This document shows, one piece after another, positions 26,843 to 36,038 of a DNA stretch of 58,433 bases. Position 1 is the stretch's first letter, and every line of letters begins with the position of its first letter. The stretch covers positions 1 to 58,433 of the forward strand of contig CAYWTL010000006.1 of the NCBI GenBank assembly GCA_964460245.1. The letters run 5' to 3'. The position numbers and the translations under genes are program-made. The notes beneath the pieces were generated by a model that saw only the letters and a list, made by a program, of their open reading frames with translations, did no database searches and was not told the DNA's origin. Origin of the DNA: JAXDBM01 sp964460245. Lineage in GTDB: Bacteria > Desulfobacterota > Syntrophia > Syntrophales > Fen-1087.

Positions 26843-28069
26843 TTAAAAGAATTCTAACAACCATTTTTTAATTTTTCTGATGATGTTCATGAAAAAGCCG
26901 CCGCCCGGCAGGATGGGCGCACCCTTGGCCTGGCTTCCGCTTCCGTAAAGAACAAGCCCCACTCCGGTGGCATACATGGGACTGCTGACCACATCGTTCA
27001 GGCCGCCGATGCCCGTCGGGCATCCCCGGCGGACCGGCATGTTGAAAATCTGCTCCGCCAGTTCCGTGATCCCCTCCAGCAGGGCGGTGCCTCCCGTCAG
27101 GACGATCCCGGCGGCAAGGATGTCCTCGTAGCCGGACTTGACGATTTCCTTGTATGCCATGGTCAGGATTTCCTCGACGCGCGGCTCGACGATCCTCCCC
27201 AGGATCTGCCGCGAGACCTCGCGGGGCTCTCGTCCCCCGACGCTCGGCACCTCGATCGTCTGCTCCTTGTTGATCAGTGCCCCGTAGGCGCATCCGTACT
27301 TGATCTTGATCTTTTCCGCTTCGTTCATCGGCGTCCGCAGACCGGTCGCGATGTCGCTGGTCACATAGCTTCCGCCCACCGGCAGGACGGCGGTGTGCTT
27401 GACGCTGCCCTCGGTAAAGACGGCAATGTCCGTTGTGCCCCCGCCGATGTCGATCAGCGCGACTCCCAGGTCCTTCTCGTCACTGCTGAGAACCGCCTCG
27501 CTCGACGCGATCTGCTCCAGGACGATCTCGTTGATCTCCAGGCCGACCCGGTTGACCGACTTGACGATGTTCTGGACGGACGTCTCGGCGCCCGTGACGA
27601 TGTGGACCTTGGCCTCCAGCCGCACGCCGGACATGCCGACGGGATCCCGAATGCCGTCCTGGTCGTCCACGATGAACGTCTGCGGAAAGGTGTGCAGGAT
27701 CTGCCGGTCCGCCGGAATGGCGATGGCTTTTGAAGCCTCGATTGCCCGCTGCACGTCCTCCTCGTCGACTTCACGACCCTTGACGGCCACGATGCCCAGG
27801 CTGTTCTGCCCCTTGATGTGCCCGCCGGCGATCCCGACATAAACAGAACCGATCTCGCACCCGGACATGTGCTCTGCCTCCTCGACGGCCTTCTTGATGG
27901 TCTCCACCGTGCTGTCGATGTTGACGACCACGCCTTTCCGAAGCCCTTCCGAGGGATGCGATCCGATCCCGATGATGTCAATGCCGTGGTCCGATATCTC
28001 ACCGACAATGATGCAGGTTTTCGTGGTGCCCAGATCCAATCCTACCAGGACATTCGCTTTTCTTGCCAT
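26843..28069 (-). CDS. ftsA: cell division protein FtsA
   Basis: 408 residues, actin-like ATPase. Motifs: GLDLGTTKTCIIVGE (phosphate 1), DIGGGTTDIAVF (phosphate 2) and GIVLTGGTALLEG (adenosine). The C-terminal IIRKIKKWLLEFF is the amphipathic membrane-targeting helix. It tethers FtsZ to the membrane. It lies between ftsQ and ftsZ, the standard order. Confidence 0.96.
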   Translation of the reverse strand: MARKANVLVGLDLGTTKTCIIVGEISDHGIDIIGIGSHPSEGLRKGVVVNIDSTVETIKKAVEEAEHMSGCEIGSVYVGIAGGHIKGQNSLGIVAVKGREVDEEDVQRAIEASKAIAIPADRQILHTFPQTFIVDDQDGIRDPVGMSGVRLEAKVHIVTGAETSVQNIVKSVNRVGLEINEIVLEQIASSEAVLSSDEKDLGVALIDIGGGTTDIAVFTEGSVKHTAVLPVGGSYVTSDIATGLRTPMNEAEKIKIKYGCAYGALINKEQTIEVPSVGGREPREVSRQILGRIVEPRVEEILTMAYKEIVKSGYEDILAAGIVLTGGTALLEGITELAEQIFNMPVRRGCPTGIGGLNDVVSSPMYATGVGLVLYGSGSQAKGAPILPGGGFFMNIIRKIKKWLLEFF

Positions 28070-28149
28070 TTACCGATCTGCCTTTCCCTTCTTCGCATCC
28101 CCGCCCCGCCGAGCAACCCGATCCGGGCGGCCAAGCACCCGGGGTGCGG

Positions 28150-28995
28150 TCATGTCCGGTAGCCCTTTGCCGGCCGTCCCGGCGCCGCCGGAATCAGGAT
28201 GTCTTTCTTCTGAATCGTAATTTTTGTCGGATCGGCAAGATCGACCAGGAGGTATTTCAAGGGGATGTTCCTTTTCTCCAGATCGGCCATCACCGGAATC
28301 AGACGCTTGATCTTGTTTTCGTAATGATCGTAACCCAGCCGCAGGCAGAGGTTGTTTTCTGTGAATACGGAAAATCCGAAGACCTCGTCCACGTGAATCT
28401 CCGCGATGGACCGGATGTCGGGAAATTCCTTCGGCTTCGAGAGAAAGCGCAGCAGATCCAGTGCCTTTGACAGCAGATGGGGGTTCAACACACCCTCCTG
28501 GTAACAGCCGGTGAGGACGGGCAGGTCCGTCTCATCGCCGCTTTCCAGCTTCTTGAACGGCACCCCGTCCGGATCCATCAGATAAAAGCTGTTGTCCTTC
28601 TTCAGCAGCGCCACGGCCGTGCGCTCCTGGACCTGGATCACCAGCCGCTCCGGCAGTTCGCGACCCACTTGAACCTCCTTGATCCAGGGATTTTTCCGAA
28701 TCCGCGCGGTGATGGCTTCGGTATTCACGGCCAGGATGTTCTGCAACGGTCCGATCGAAGCCAGGTGGAGGACATCCCTTTCCGTCAGTTCCTTGCAGCC
28801 CCGAACGTCGGTTTCACGGATCCCGAAGTAGGGGGCGCTGATAACGGAGCAGTATCCGTAAATGAACAGGCACGTGACCGAAAAAACAGCGACCAGCATC
28901 AGCATCACCTTCAGGATGTCGTTCGCGATCAGGCCGGAGCGCCGTCTCAACCGCTGCCGTCTCACCCCAAGCCGGGACTGGTTGACCTGTTTCAT
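28150..28995 (-). CDS. ftsQ: cell division protein FtsQ
   Basis: 281 residues: a basic cytoplasmic start (SRLGVRRQRLRRRSG), one membrane helix at about residues 28-52, a POTRA domain (FGIRETDVRGCKELTERDVL...NPWIKEVQVGRELPERLVIQVQER) and the FtsQ/DivIB beta domain. It links FtsA/FtsZ-dependent assembly to the periplasmic synthases. It begins 3 bp after murB; no ddl gene stands between them as it does in Escherichia coli. Confidence 0.92.
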   Translation of the reverse strand: MKQVNQSRLGVRRQRLRRRSGLIANDILKVMLMLVAVFSVTCLFIYGYCSVISAPYFGIRETDVRGCKELTERDVLHLASIGPLQNILAVNTEAITARIRKNPWIKEVQVGRELPERLVIQVQERTAVALLKKDNSFYLMDPDGVPFKKLESGDETDLPVLTGCYQEGVLNPHLLSKALDLLRFLSKPKEFPDIRSIAEIHVDEVFGFSVFTENNLCLRLGYDHYENKIKRLIPVMADLEKRNIPLKYLLVDLADPTKITIQKKDILIPAAPGRPAKGYRT

Positions 28996-28998
28996 GCC

Positions 28999-29916
28999 CT
29001 ACTCACCGATCACGCGAACTTCCGTCTCCAGGGAAATGCCTGTCTGCTCCCGGACTTTATTCTGAACCAGATCAATCAGGGCCAGAATGTCGGACGCGCG
29101 CGCATTTCCCGTATTGACAATAAAATTGCCGTGCTTTTCCGATACCATGGCCCCGCCGATTCGTGCCCCCTTCAGTCCCGCCTCCTCGATGATCCGGCCG
29201 GCGGGCCGGCCGGCGGGATTCTTAAAGACGGAGCCGGCATTGGGGTATTCGAGCGGATGCTTCCGCTCCCGTTTCGCCAGGATCTCGGCGATCCGCTCCC
29301 GAATCTTCACGGAGTCCCCCTGGCGAAGGGCGAAGGTTGCTTCCAACACGATCATTCCCTCCGGCAGGTTGAGCTTCCGGTATGTGAAGTCGAGCCCGTT
29401 TTTATCCCGCCGCGATATCTCGCCCTGTCCGTTCATCAGGGTTGCCTCCTCGATGACATCCCGGATCTCACTCCCATAGGCGCCGGCATTCATCATGACC
29501 GCACCTCCCACGCTTCCGGGGATACCGGCGCAGAACTCCATGCCGGCGAAGCCTTCCCGGGCGGCGACACGGACGATTTCGGCAACGGGAACCCCGGCCC
29601 CGAAGCGGGCCAGCACAGTGCCTTCCCGGTCCCGCTCCCAGACGGCGCCCCGCAGGCCGTGCATGGAAATGATGACACCCCGATAGCCCCCGTCCAGAAC
29701 GATCAGGTTCGTCCAGTTTCCGACCGGGGTGTAGGGCACGCCGCGGCTTCGGCAATGCGCGACAACCCGCCGGAGCGCCTCGGCGCTGTTCGGGAAAACA
29801 AGCGCATCGGCCCTGCCCCCGACCCGGATGGAGGTATGGCGGTCCAGCGGCTCGTCGAAAAGGACCGCTCCTTCGACCGCCGCCGCCAATTCATCCCGAA
29901 AAGCCTGGAACGTCAT
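28999..29916 (-). CDS. murB: UDP-N-acetylenolpyruvoylglucosamine reductase
   Basis: 305 residues. FAD-binding domain with PVGNWTNLIV and GIPGSVGGAVMMNAGAYG; catalytic end region with the NAGSVFKNP motif (catalytic Ser) and a Glu near the C-terminus (LETEVRVIGE). It lacks the Tyr-loop insertion, so it is type II. It reduces the enolpyruvyl group to give UDP-MurNAc. It lies 43 bp after murC. Confidence 0.95.
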   Translation of the reverse strand: MTFQAFRDELAAAVEGAVLFDEPLDRHTSIRVGGRADALVFPNSAEALRRVVAHCRSRGVPYTPVGNWTNLIVLDGGYRGVIISMHGLRGAVWERDREGTVLARFGAGVPVAEIVRVAAREGFAGMEFCAGIPGSVGGAVMMNAGAYGSEIRDVIEEATLMNGQGEISRRDKNGLDFTYRKLNLPEGMIVLEATFALRQGDSVKIRERIAEILAKRERKHPLEYPNAGSVFKNPAGRPAGRIIEEAGLKGARIGGAMVSEKHGNFIVNTGNARASDILALIDLVQNKVREQTGISLETEVRVIGE

Positions 29917-29959
29917 TATCTCTTTTGACCGAAAAAATCTTCACTTTTTCGCACCCCGG

Positions 29960-31357
29960 TTATTCCCCCGCCCGCCTCAGGAACTCCTCCCCGATTTTCC
30001 ACACATTGCCCGCACCCTGGGTGATGATCACGTCCGATGGCTTCGCCGTCGCCAGCAGGTGCTCGGTGATCCGGTCGAAGCCGGAAAGATAGACGGCATC
30101 CCGATGGCCGCACGACCGGATCGCTTCGCAGAGGCCGGCGGCGCTCACCCCCTCGATGGGTTTTTCACTGGCCGCATAGATATCCGTGACGATGAGGTGG
30201 TCGGCGTCGGAAAAGGCGCCGAGAAATTCCTCGTACAACTTCTGCGTCCGGGTGTAGCGGTGAGGCTGAAACACGACGATCATCCGGTCTTTCCAGACCT
30301 GCCGGGCCGCCCGCAGGGTCTCCCGGATTTCCGTCGGATGATGGCCGTAATCATCGACCACGGTCACCCCTCCCGCCTTTCCCTTGATCTCCAGGCGACG
30401 ATGGACACCGACGAAGGCGGCAAGCCCCTCGCGAATCACATCAAAAGGCAGATCCAGCTCCCGTGCCACCGCAATGGCGGCCAGGGCATTGGCGACGTTG
30501 AACCGCCCGGGGACATTCAGGGTCACCTCCCCCAGCGGCTCGCCGCGGAAGGAAACGGTGAATCTCGACTGTGGACCGGCCAGCGAGATCTCTTCCGCCC
30601 GGTAATCCGCCGGCGCCGTCAGGCCATAGGTCGTCAATCTTCTCTTGATCCGGGGAAGGATTGCCCGGACATGCTCATCGTCCACGCAAAGGACGGTGCA
30701 CCCGTAAAAGGGTACGATATTTGCAAATTTCAGAAAGGCCTCTTTGATCTCCTCGATGTCCCGGTAGTGATCCAGATGCTCCCGGTCCACGTTCGTGATG
30801 ACGGCCAGGCACGGGTTCAGTTTCAGAAAGGAGCCGTCGCTTTCATCCGCCTCGGCGACGATGATCTCGCCGTCGCCGATCTTGGCGTTGCTGCCGATGC
30901 TGGCCAGCTTGCCGCCGATGACCATAGTGGGATCCAAGCCGCCGTGAGCCAGAACCGTGGACACCATGGACGTTGTCGTCGTTTTGCCGTGGCTTCCGGA
31001 AACGGCAACGGAAAATTTCATCTTGAGCAGTTCCGCCAGCATCTCCGCACGCGGAATGACCGGGATGCCGCGCCGGTGAGCCTCCAGAACCTCCGGATTG
31101 TCATCCCCGACCGCCGTGGAGGTCACCACGACATCGGCATTCACCAGGTGGGAAACCTCATGGCCGCTGAAGACCACGGCACCGAGCGAGGCCAGACGGT
31201 GCGTGATGTCCGTCAGGCTGACGTCGGATCCGCTGACGGCATACCCGAGGTTCAGCAGAACTTCCGCGATGCCGCTCATGCCGATGCCGCCGATCCCGAC
31301 AAAATGGATCCGCCGGATCTTTCTCTGCATGCTGTCGATCTTTCGAAAATCGCTCAT
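29960..31357 (-). CDS. murC: UDP-N-acetylmuramate-L-alanine ligase
   Basis: 465 residues with the Mur ligase order: HFVGIGGIGMSGIAEVL (UDP-binding start), ATP loop GSHGKTTTTSM, DEADESDGSF and the C-terminal domain with HHPTEIRETL. It adds L-Ala to UDP-MurNAc in the cytoplasm. Its start overlaps the end of murG by 4 bp. Confidence 0.96.
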   Translation of the reverse strand: MSDFRKIDSMQRKIRRIHFVGIGGIGMSGIAEVLLNLGYAVSGSDVSLTDITHRLASLGAVVFSGHEVSHLVNADVVVTSTAVGDDNPEVLEAHRRGIPVIPRAEMLAELLKMKFSVAVSGSHGKTTTTSMVSTVLAHGGLDPTMVIGGKLASIGSNAKIGDGEIIVAEADESDGSFLKLNPCLAVITNVDREHLDHYRDIEEIKEAFLKFANIVPFYGCTVLCVDDEHVRAILPRIKRRLTTYGLTAPADYRAEEISLAGPQSRFTVSFRGEPLGEVTLNVPGRFNVANALAAIAVARELDLPFDVIREGLAAFVGVHRRLEIKGKAGGVTVVDDYGHHPTEIRETLRAARQVWKDRMIVVFQPHRYTRTQKLYEEFLGAFSDADHLIVTDIYAASEKPIEGVSAAGLCEAIRSCGHRDAVYLSGFDRITEHLLATAKPSDVIITQGAGNVWKIGEEFLRRAGE

Positions 31358-32457
31358 GGGCTGCCCCCCGTCCCGTTTTTTGCATTTACCAGTTCCAGGC
31401 AGGCGTTGACCATGCCGGCCGCTGCCCCGGCTTTTCCCAGCCCCGCGGACCGCTCCTCCATGTGGCGGAGACGCTCCGGGTGCTCGGAATAGGTCCGGAC
31501 GGTCTCCGCCAGCAGCCGGCCGCTCAGCCGGCTTTCGGGGATCAGTTCCGCCGCGCCGGCCCGGACAAGGACTTCCGCATTCCGGGTCTGATGGTCCTCG
31601 ACCGCATGGGGAAAGGGGATCAGGACAGCCGCTTTTCCCATGGCCGTGATTTCGGCGATGGACGTCGCACCGGCTCTGCAGACAACGAGGTCCGCCGACG
31701 CGTAGGCCGAAGCCATATCCATGATGAACGGCTGCACCTCCGCATTCATCCCGCGGCTGTGGTAGGCGGTCCGGATATCCTCCAGGTCCTTTTCACCCGT
31801 CTGATGGATGATCCTCAACCGGTCCCGTATGGATTCGAGATGATCCAGGGCCGCCACCACCGCCCGATTGATGGCATGGGCCCCCTGGCTGCCGCCGAAG
31901 ACGAGCAGCGTAAAAAGGCCGGGCCGCCGGGAGGGGCTTCTCTCCCCCTCAAAAAAGCGGCTCCGGATCGGGTTGCCCGTCACGATCACCTTCTCCTTTC
32001 GGAACCATGTTCCGGTTTCCGGAAAGCTCAGGAACACCCGGTCGACAAACCGGCCGAGAATCCGGTTGGTGAGTCCCGGAAGGGCGTTCTGCTCCGCCAG
32101 GGCTGTTTTGATCCCCATCCAGTGCGCCGCCATGACAGCGGGTCCCGAGGCATACCCGCCGACACCGATCACCAGATCGGGCGCGAACCGCCGAATGATC
32201 CGGCAGGACTGCACCAGGCTCTTCGGAATCCGCAGCAGGGCCTTCACCATCCGGACCGCACCCTTCCCCTTGACTCCCGCCACATCAATCGTCTGCAGGT
32301 CAAATCCCATCTTGGCCAGGATTCTCGCCTCCAGGCCCTTCTTCGTTCCGACAAAGAGAATGCGGTGGTTTCCGTCTTTCCTCAGGAATTCCTCCGCCAG
32401 GGCAATTCCTGGAAAAAGATGTCCGCCCGTCCCCCCTCCCGCGATCATCACCCTCAC
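31354..32457 (-). CDS. murG: UDP-GlcNAc transferase MurG (lipid II synthesis)
   Basis: 367 residues from the GTG at 32457, preceded by GGGAG, giving the usual opening RVMIAGGGTGGHLFPG. An earlier in-frame GTG at 32487, overlapping the ftsW stop, is possible but adds a non-conserved leader. Further marks are GVGGYASGP, VFGGSQGA and the GT-B C-terminal sites VVCRAGATSIAE and IPFPHAVEDHQ. It converts lipid I to lipid II at the inner face of the membrane. Confidence 0.95.
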   Translation of the reverse strand: MRVMIAGGGTGGHLFPGIALAEEFLRKDGNHRILFVGTKKGLEARILAKMGFDLQTIDVAGVKGKGAVRMVKALLRIPKSLVQSCRIIRRFAPDLVIGVGGYASGPAVMAAHWMGIKTALAEQNALPGLTNRILGRFVDRVFLSFPETGTWFRKEKVIVTGNPIRSRFFEGERSPSRRPGLFTLLVFGGSQGAHAINRAVVAALDHLESIRDRLRIIHQTGEKDLEDIRTAYHSRGMNAEVQPFIMDMASAYASADLVVCRAGATSIAEITAMGKAAVLIPFPHAVEDHQTRNAEVLVRAGAAELIPESRLSGRLLAETVRTYSEHPERLRHMEERSAGLGKAGAAAGMVNACLELVNAKNGTGGSP

Positions 32458-32483
32458 GCTCGATCTCCCTCTTTCGCGAGTCT

Positions 32484-33614
32484 TCACGAATGCTCATGCG
32501 ATGAAATGTTGAGCAGTATTCCCACCGCCACGAGACTCATGACCAGGGAACTCCCCCCGTAGCTGAGAAAGGGCAGCGTCAGGCCCTTCAGAGGGATCAG
32601 TCCCATGACGCCTGCAATGTTGATGAACACTTCCAGGGCGATGATCATGGTCAGCCCGGCGGCAAGCAGCATGCCGAAAAGGTCCGGGGCCCGAAAGGAG
32701 ACGAGAAATCCCCGCGCCACCAGCAGTCCGAAGAGAATAATAACGGTTGCCACGCCCAGGAAGCCGCTCTCTTCGGCGAGGACGGAAAGGATGAAATCCG
32801 TGTGCGGCTCGGGCAGATAAAAGAGCTTCTGCATGCCGTCGCCGATCCCCACCCCGAAGGTTCCTCCGGAACCGAAGGACAGGAGCGATTGGATAATCTG
32901 AAACCCCTTGTTGCCGGGATCACTCCAGGGATTCAGGAAGATCTTCAGCCGGTCGAGCCGGTAGGCCTTGTGGAAGACCAGCCAGACGCCGAACGGGATC
33001 ATGAGCGCCGTCAGACCCGCCAGGTGGGTGAACCGGGTGCCGGAGAGGTAGAGCATCATCATCATGAGCATGGCCATGAGCACGGACGTCCCGAAATCCG
33101 GCTCCAGGGCAACCAGGCCGATGACGAACAGCGTCACGAGCATCGGAATCAGGACCCCGCGGCTGAATTTCATGATGCAGTTGACTTTCCGGGTCAGGTA
33201 GTGGGCAAGGAACAGCACGAGGCAGACCTTCACCACTTCCGTGACCTGAAAGGAAAAAAAGAACAGGTTCAGCCACCGCCTTGCGCCGCCTGCCCGGATC
33301 CCCAGGTGGGGGATAAAAATCAGGAGGAGCAGGATGACGGAAACGACAATCCCCGGATAGGCCCATCGCTTCAGGCGATGATAATCGAACTTGATCAGGA
33401 AGACCATGAGGCCCAGCCCGAGTACGACGAAAAGAACCTGCTTTTTCAGAAAATGCTCGGCGTCCTTGAACCGCTCCATCGCCAGGATGGAGCTGGAACT
33501 GTAAATCATGGCCGTCCCCACGGCGACGAGGATCAGCGTAATCACCAGCAGGATGATGTCCGGCCGCTGTTCATCCGAGGTCTCCCGTTCGACTATGAAA
33601 GGTTCCCGACCCAT
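32484..33614 (-). CDS. ftsW: lipid II polymerase / division protein FtsW
   Basis: 376 residues, SEDS family, about ten membrane helices. Conserved segments include YSSSSILAM, ALEPDFGTSVLM (the Asp region of the active cavity), LPEPHTDFILSVLAEESGFLG and LPFLSYGGSSLV near the end. FtsW works with the class B PBP FtsI to make septal glycan. It overlaps the end of murD by 22 bp. Confidence 0.95.
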   Translation of the reverse strand: MGREPFIVERETSDEQRPDIILLVITLILVAVGTAMIYSSSSILAMERFKDAEHFLKKQVLFVVLGLGLMVFLIKFDYHRLKRWAYPGIVVSVILLLLIFIPHLGIRAGGARRWLNLFFFSFQVTEVVKVCLVLFLAHYLTRKVNCIMKFSRGVLIPMLVTLFVIGLVALEPDFGTSVLMAMLMMMMLYLSGTRFTHLAGLTALMIPFGVWLVFHKAYRLDRLKIFLNPWSDPGNKGFQIIQSLLSFGSGGTFGVGIGDGMQKLFYLPEPHTDFILSVLAEESGFLGVATVIILFGLLVARGFLVSFRAPDLFGMLLAAGLTMIIALEVFINIAGVMGLIPLKGLTLPFLSYGGSSLVMSLVAVGILLNISSHEHS

Positions 33615-34945
33615 TTCTTGAAAAAATCGCCCCTTGCCCTGTAATCTGAAAATTCGTCGAAGCTGGCGCAGCCGGGGGAAAGAAGGACCACGTCCCCGGC
33701 GGCGGCTCGCCTCCTTGCCAGCTCCATCGCATCCCGCAGCGTTGCCGCCTCTTCCGTCGCCACGATTCCTCCGATCCGCTCGCCGATTCTCGCCCGTGCC
33801 TCCCCGAACACGACCAGCAGCTTGACCCGCTCCCGGACGCTCGCCGCGAGGGAGTCGAAGTCGCCCTCCTTGTCCCGGCCTCCCATCAGCAGGATTACCG
33901 GCCCGGAAAAGGCCTCCAGCGCCCGCATCACGGCGCCCGCATTCGTTGCCTTTGAATCGTCGTAGTAGGCAACGCCTCCCCTTTCGCCGGCGAACTCGAT
34001 GCGGTGGGCGATTCCGGTGAATGCCCGCGCGGCCTGCATGATGGCCTCCCGGGAACAGCCGAAAACCCGGGAGGCCATGATCGCGGCCATGACGTTTTCA
34101 ACGTTGTGGGCGCCGGGGATGCGGACGATGTCCAGGGGGTAGACTTCTTCCGCATCCTCCGGTCCCCTGCGGTGGACCAGGTTTCCCCGGTCCAGGAACA
34201 TGCCGCGCCGGACCCTTCCGGATGAACTGAAGCATTCGACTTCGGCGGCCAGACTCCCCGACAAATCCGCCGTCCGGGGATCTTCGGCATTGAGAATGGC
34301 CCGGTCCCGGCCTGTCTGGTTTTCAAAAATCCGCTCCTTGACCCGCCGGTATTCCGCGAAGCTTCCATGGTAGTCCACATGGTCGGGCGTCACGTTCAGC
34401 AGCACGGCGACATCCGGCCGGAAGCGGCTGGCCCATTGCAGCTGAAAGCTGCTGACTTCGACCACCGCGCATTCCGCCTCCTGCTTTCCGTCGACGAACC
34501 CGATCAGCGGGCTGCCGATATTGCCCCCGACGAACACCCTTTTCCCCGCCCTTTTCAGCGCTTCCCCGATCAGGGTGGTGGTCGTGGTCTTGCCGTTGGT
34601 CCCGGTGATCGCGATCATCGGCCGCTGCAGAAAGCGGCCCGCCAGCTCCAGTTCACTCATGACCGGTATGCCCCGCTTCACCGCCCCGGCCAGAATCCTG
34701 TTGAACGGCGAGACGCCCGGCGAGGGCACGACCAGATCGACGCCCCGTCCGGTTGCGTCATCGTCCGTCGAAAAGGTAAATCGGTGGCCGTCCGTCTCGA
34801 TCGCGGCGAACGCCTCCCGCAGTTCCGAGGCGGGCTTCTCGTCGGTCGCGACGACCTCGGCGCCCCGGCGGGCCAGGAAACGAACGGTTTCGATCCCCGT
34901 CCTTCCCAGGCCGATGATCAGCACCCGTTTTCCCGAAAGTTCCAT
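33593..34945 (-). CDS. murD: UDP-MurNAc-L-Ala-D-Glu ligase
   Basis: 450 residues. GLGRTGIETVRFL starts the UDP-binding domain, the ATP loop is GTNGKTTTTTLIGE, NVTPDHVDYHGSF is the central motif and YYDDSKATNAGA marks the C-terminal domain. It adds D-Glu to UDP-MurNAc-L-Ala. It starts 9 bp after the mraY stop. Confidence 0.96.
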   Translation of the reverse strand: MELSGKRVLIIGLGRTGIETVRFLARRGAEVVATDEKPASELREAFAAIETDGHRFTFSTDDDATGRGVDLVVPSPGVSPFNRILAGAVKRGIPVMSELELAGRFLQRPMIAITGTNGKTTTTTLIGEALKRAGKRVFVGGNIGSPLIGFVDGKQEAECAVVEVSSFQLQWASRFRPDVAVLLNVTPDHVDYHGSFAEYRRVKERIFENQTGRDRAILNAEDPRTADLSGSLAAEVECFSSSGRVRRGMFLDRGNLVHRRGPEDAEEVYPLDIVRIPGAHNVENVMAAIMASRVFGCSREAIMQAARAFTGIAHRIEFAGERGGVAYYDDSKATNAGAVMRALEAFSGPVILLMGGRDKEGDFDSLAASVRERVKLLVVFGEARARIGERIGGIVATEEAATLRDAMELARRRAAAGDVVLLSPGCASFDEFSDYRARGDFFKKWVGNLS

Positions 34946-34954
34946 CGATCCGTC

Positions 34955-36034
34955 CTACCGCAATTTCAGCGTGCTGACCGCAACCAGGGCCAGCAGGATC
35001 GAGATGATCCAGAAACGAACGATAATCTTGGGTTCCGCCCATCCCTTCAGCTCGAAGTGATGGTGGATCGGCGCCATTCTGAAAATCCGCTTCCCGTGGG
35101 AGACCTTGAACCACCCCACCTGAAAGATCACGGAAAAGGTCTCCATGACAAAAATCCCGCCCACGATGGCCAGCAGGATTTCCTGTTTCGTCATCACCGC
35201 GAGCCCGCCCAGTGCGCCGCCGAGCGACAGCGAGCCGACATCTCCCATGAAGACCTGGGCGGGGTAGGTGTTGTACCAGAGGAATCCCATCCCCGCCCCC
35301 ACCATGGCTCCGCAGAAAATGGACAGCTCGCCCGTACCCGCGACGTAGGGTATCTGCAGATAGCTCGAGATTCTGCTGTTGCCGGCAAAGTAGGCGAAAA
35401 ACAGATAGGTCAGAAAGCAGGTGATCGCCGGGCCGATGGCCAGGCCGTCCAGTCCGTCTGTGAGGTTCACCGCATTGGCCGTGCCGACGATGATGAAGGT
35501 GGAAAGCAGCACGTAGCCCCACCCGAGGTCGGGCAGCACCGTTTTGAAGAACGGCAGGGTGATGTTGGAGGTGAAGCCCGGCTGGTAAAAGAGGGTCAGG
35601 CTGATAAAAAGGGCGATGGCCACTTCCGCCGCCAGCCGGACCTTTCCGGGCACGCCCCGGCTGCTCCGGCTGGTCAGCTTGCGGATGTCGTCCGCCATGC
35701 CGATGAGGCCGAAGCTGATCGTCACCATCAGGATCATCCAGATGAAATTGACCGTCAGGTTGGCCCAGAGGAAGGTGGAGATGACCGTCGCGAAAATGAT
35801 CAGCACGCCGCCCATGGTCGGTGTTCCCTTTTTCGAGAGGTGCGAGTCCGGCCCGTCCTCCCGGATCGGCTGGCCGATCTGCAACGACTGCAATTTTCGG
35901 ATCATCCAGGGCCCCAGGATAAAGCAGATCACCAGGGCCGTAATCGCCGCATAGATGGTCCGGAACGTGATGTAGCGAAAAACGTTGAAGCTCGAGAATG
36001 TCGTATGCAGCGGGTATAAGAGATGATAAATCAA
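34955..36034 (-). CDS. mraY: phospho-MurNAc-pentapeptide translocase
   Basis: 359 residues with about ten membrane helices. Conserved cytoplasmic motifs: KKGTPTMGGVLI, MADDIRK (catalytic Asp pair), NAVNLTDGLDGLA and MAPIHHHFELKGW. The start is a TTG at 36034; it gives the standard MIYHLLYPL opening and follows GAGGGG at the end of murF. It forms lipid I from undecaprenyl phosphate. Confidence 0.96.
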   Translation of the reverse strand: MIYHLLYPLHTTFSSFNVFRYITFRTIYAAITALVICFILGPWMIRKLQSLQIGQPIREDGPDSHLSKKGTPTMGGVLIIFATVISTFLWANLTVNFIWMILMVTISFGLIGMADDIRKLTSRSSRGVPGKVRLAAEVAIALFISLTLFYQPGFTSNITLPFFKTVLPDLGWGYVLLSTFIIVGTANAVNLTDGLDGLAIGPAITCFLTYLFFAYFAGNSRISSYLQIPYVAGTGELSIFCGAMVGAGMGFLWYNTYPAQVFMGDVGSLSLGGALGGLAVMTKQEILLAIVGGIFVMETFSVIFQVGWFKVSHGKRIFRMAPIHHHFELKGWAEPKIIVRFWIISILLALVAVSTLKLR

Positions 36035-36038
36035 AAGG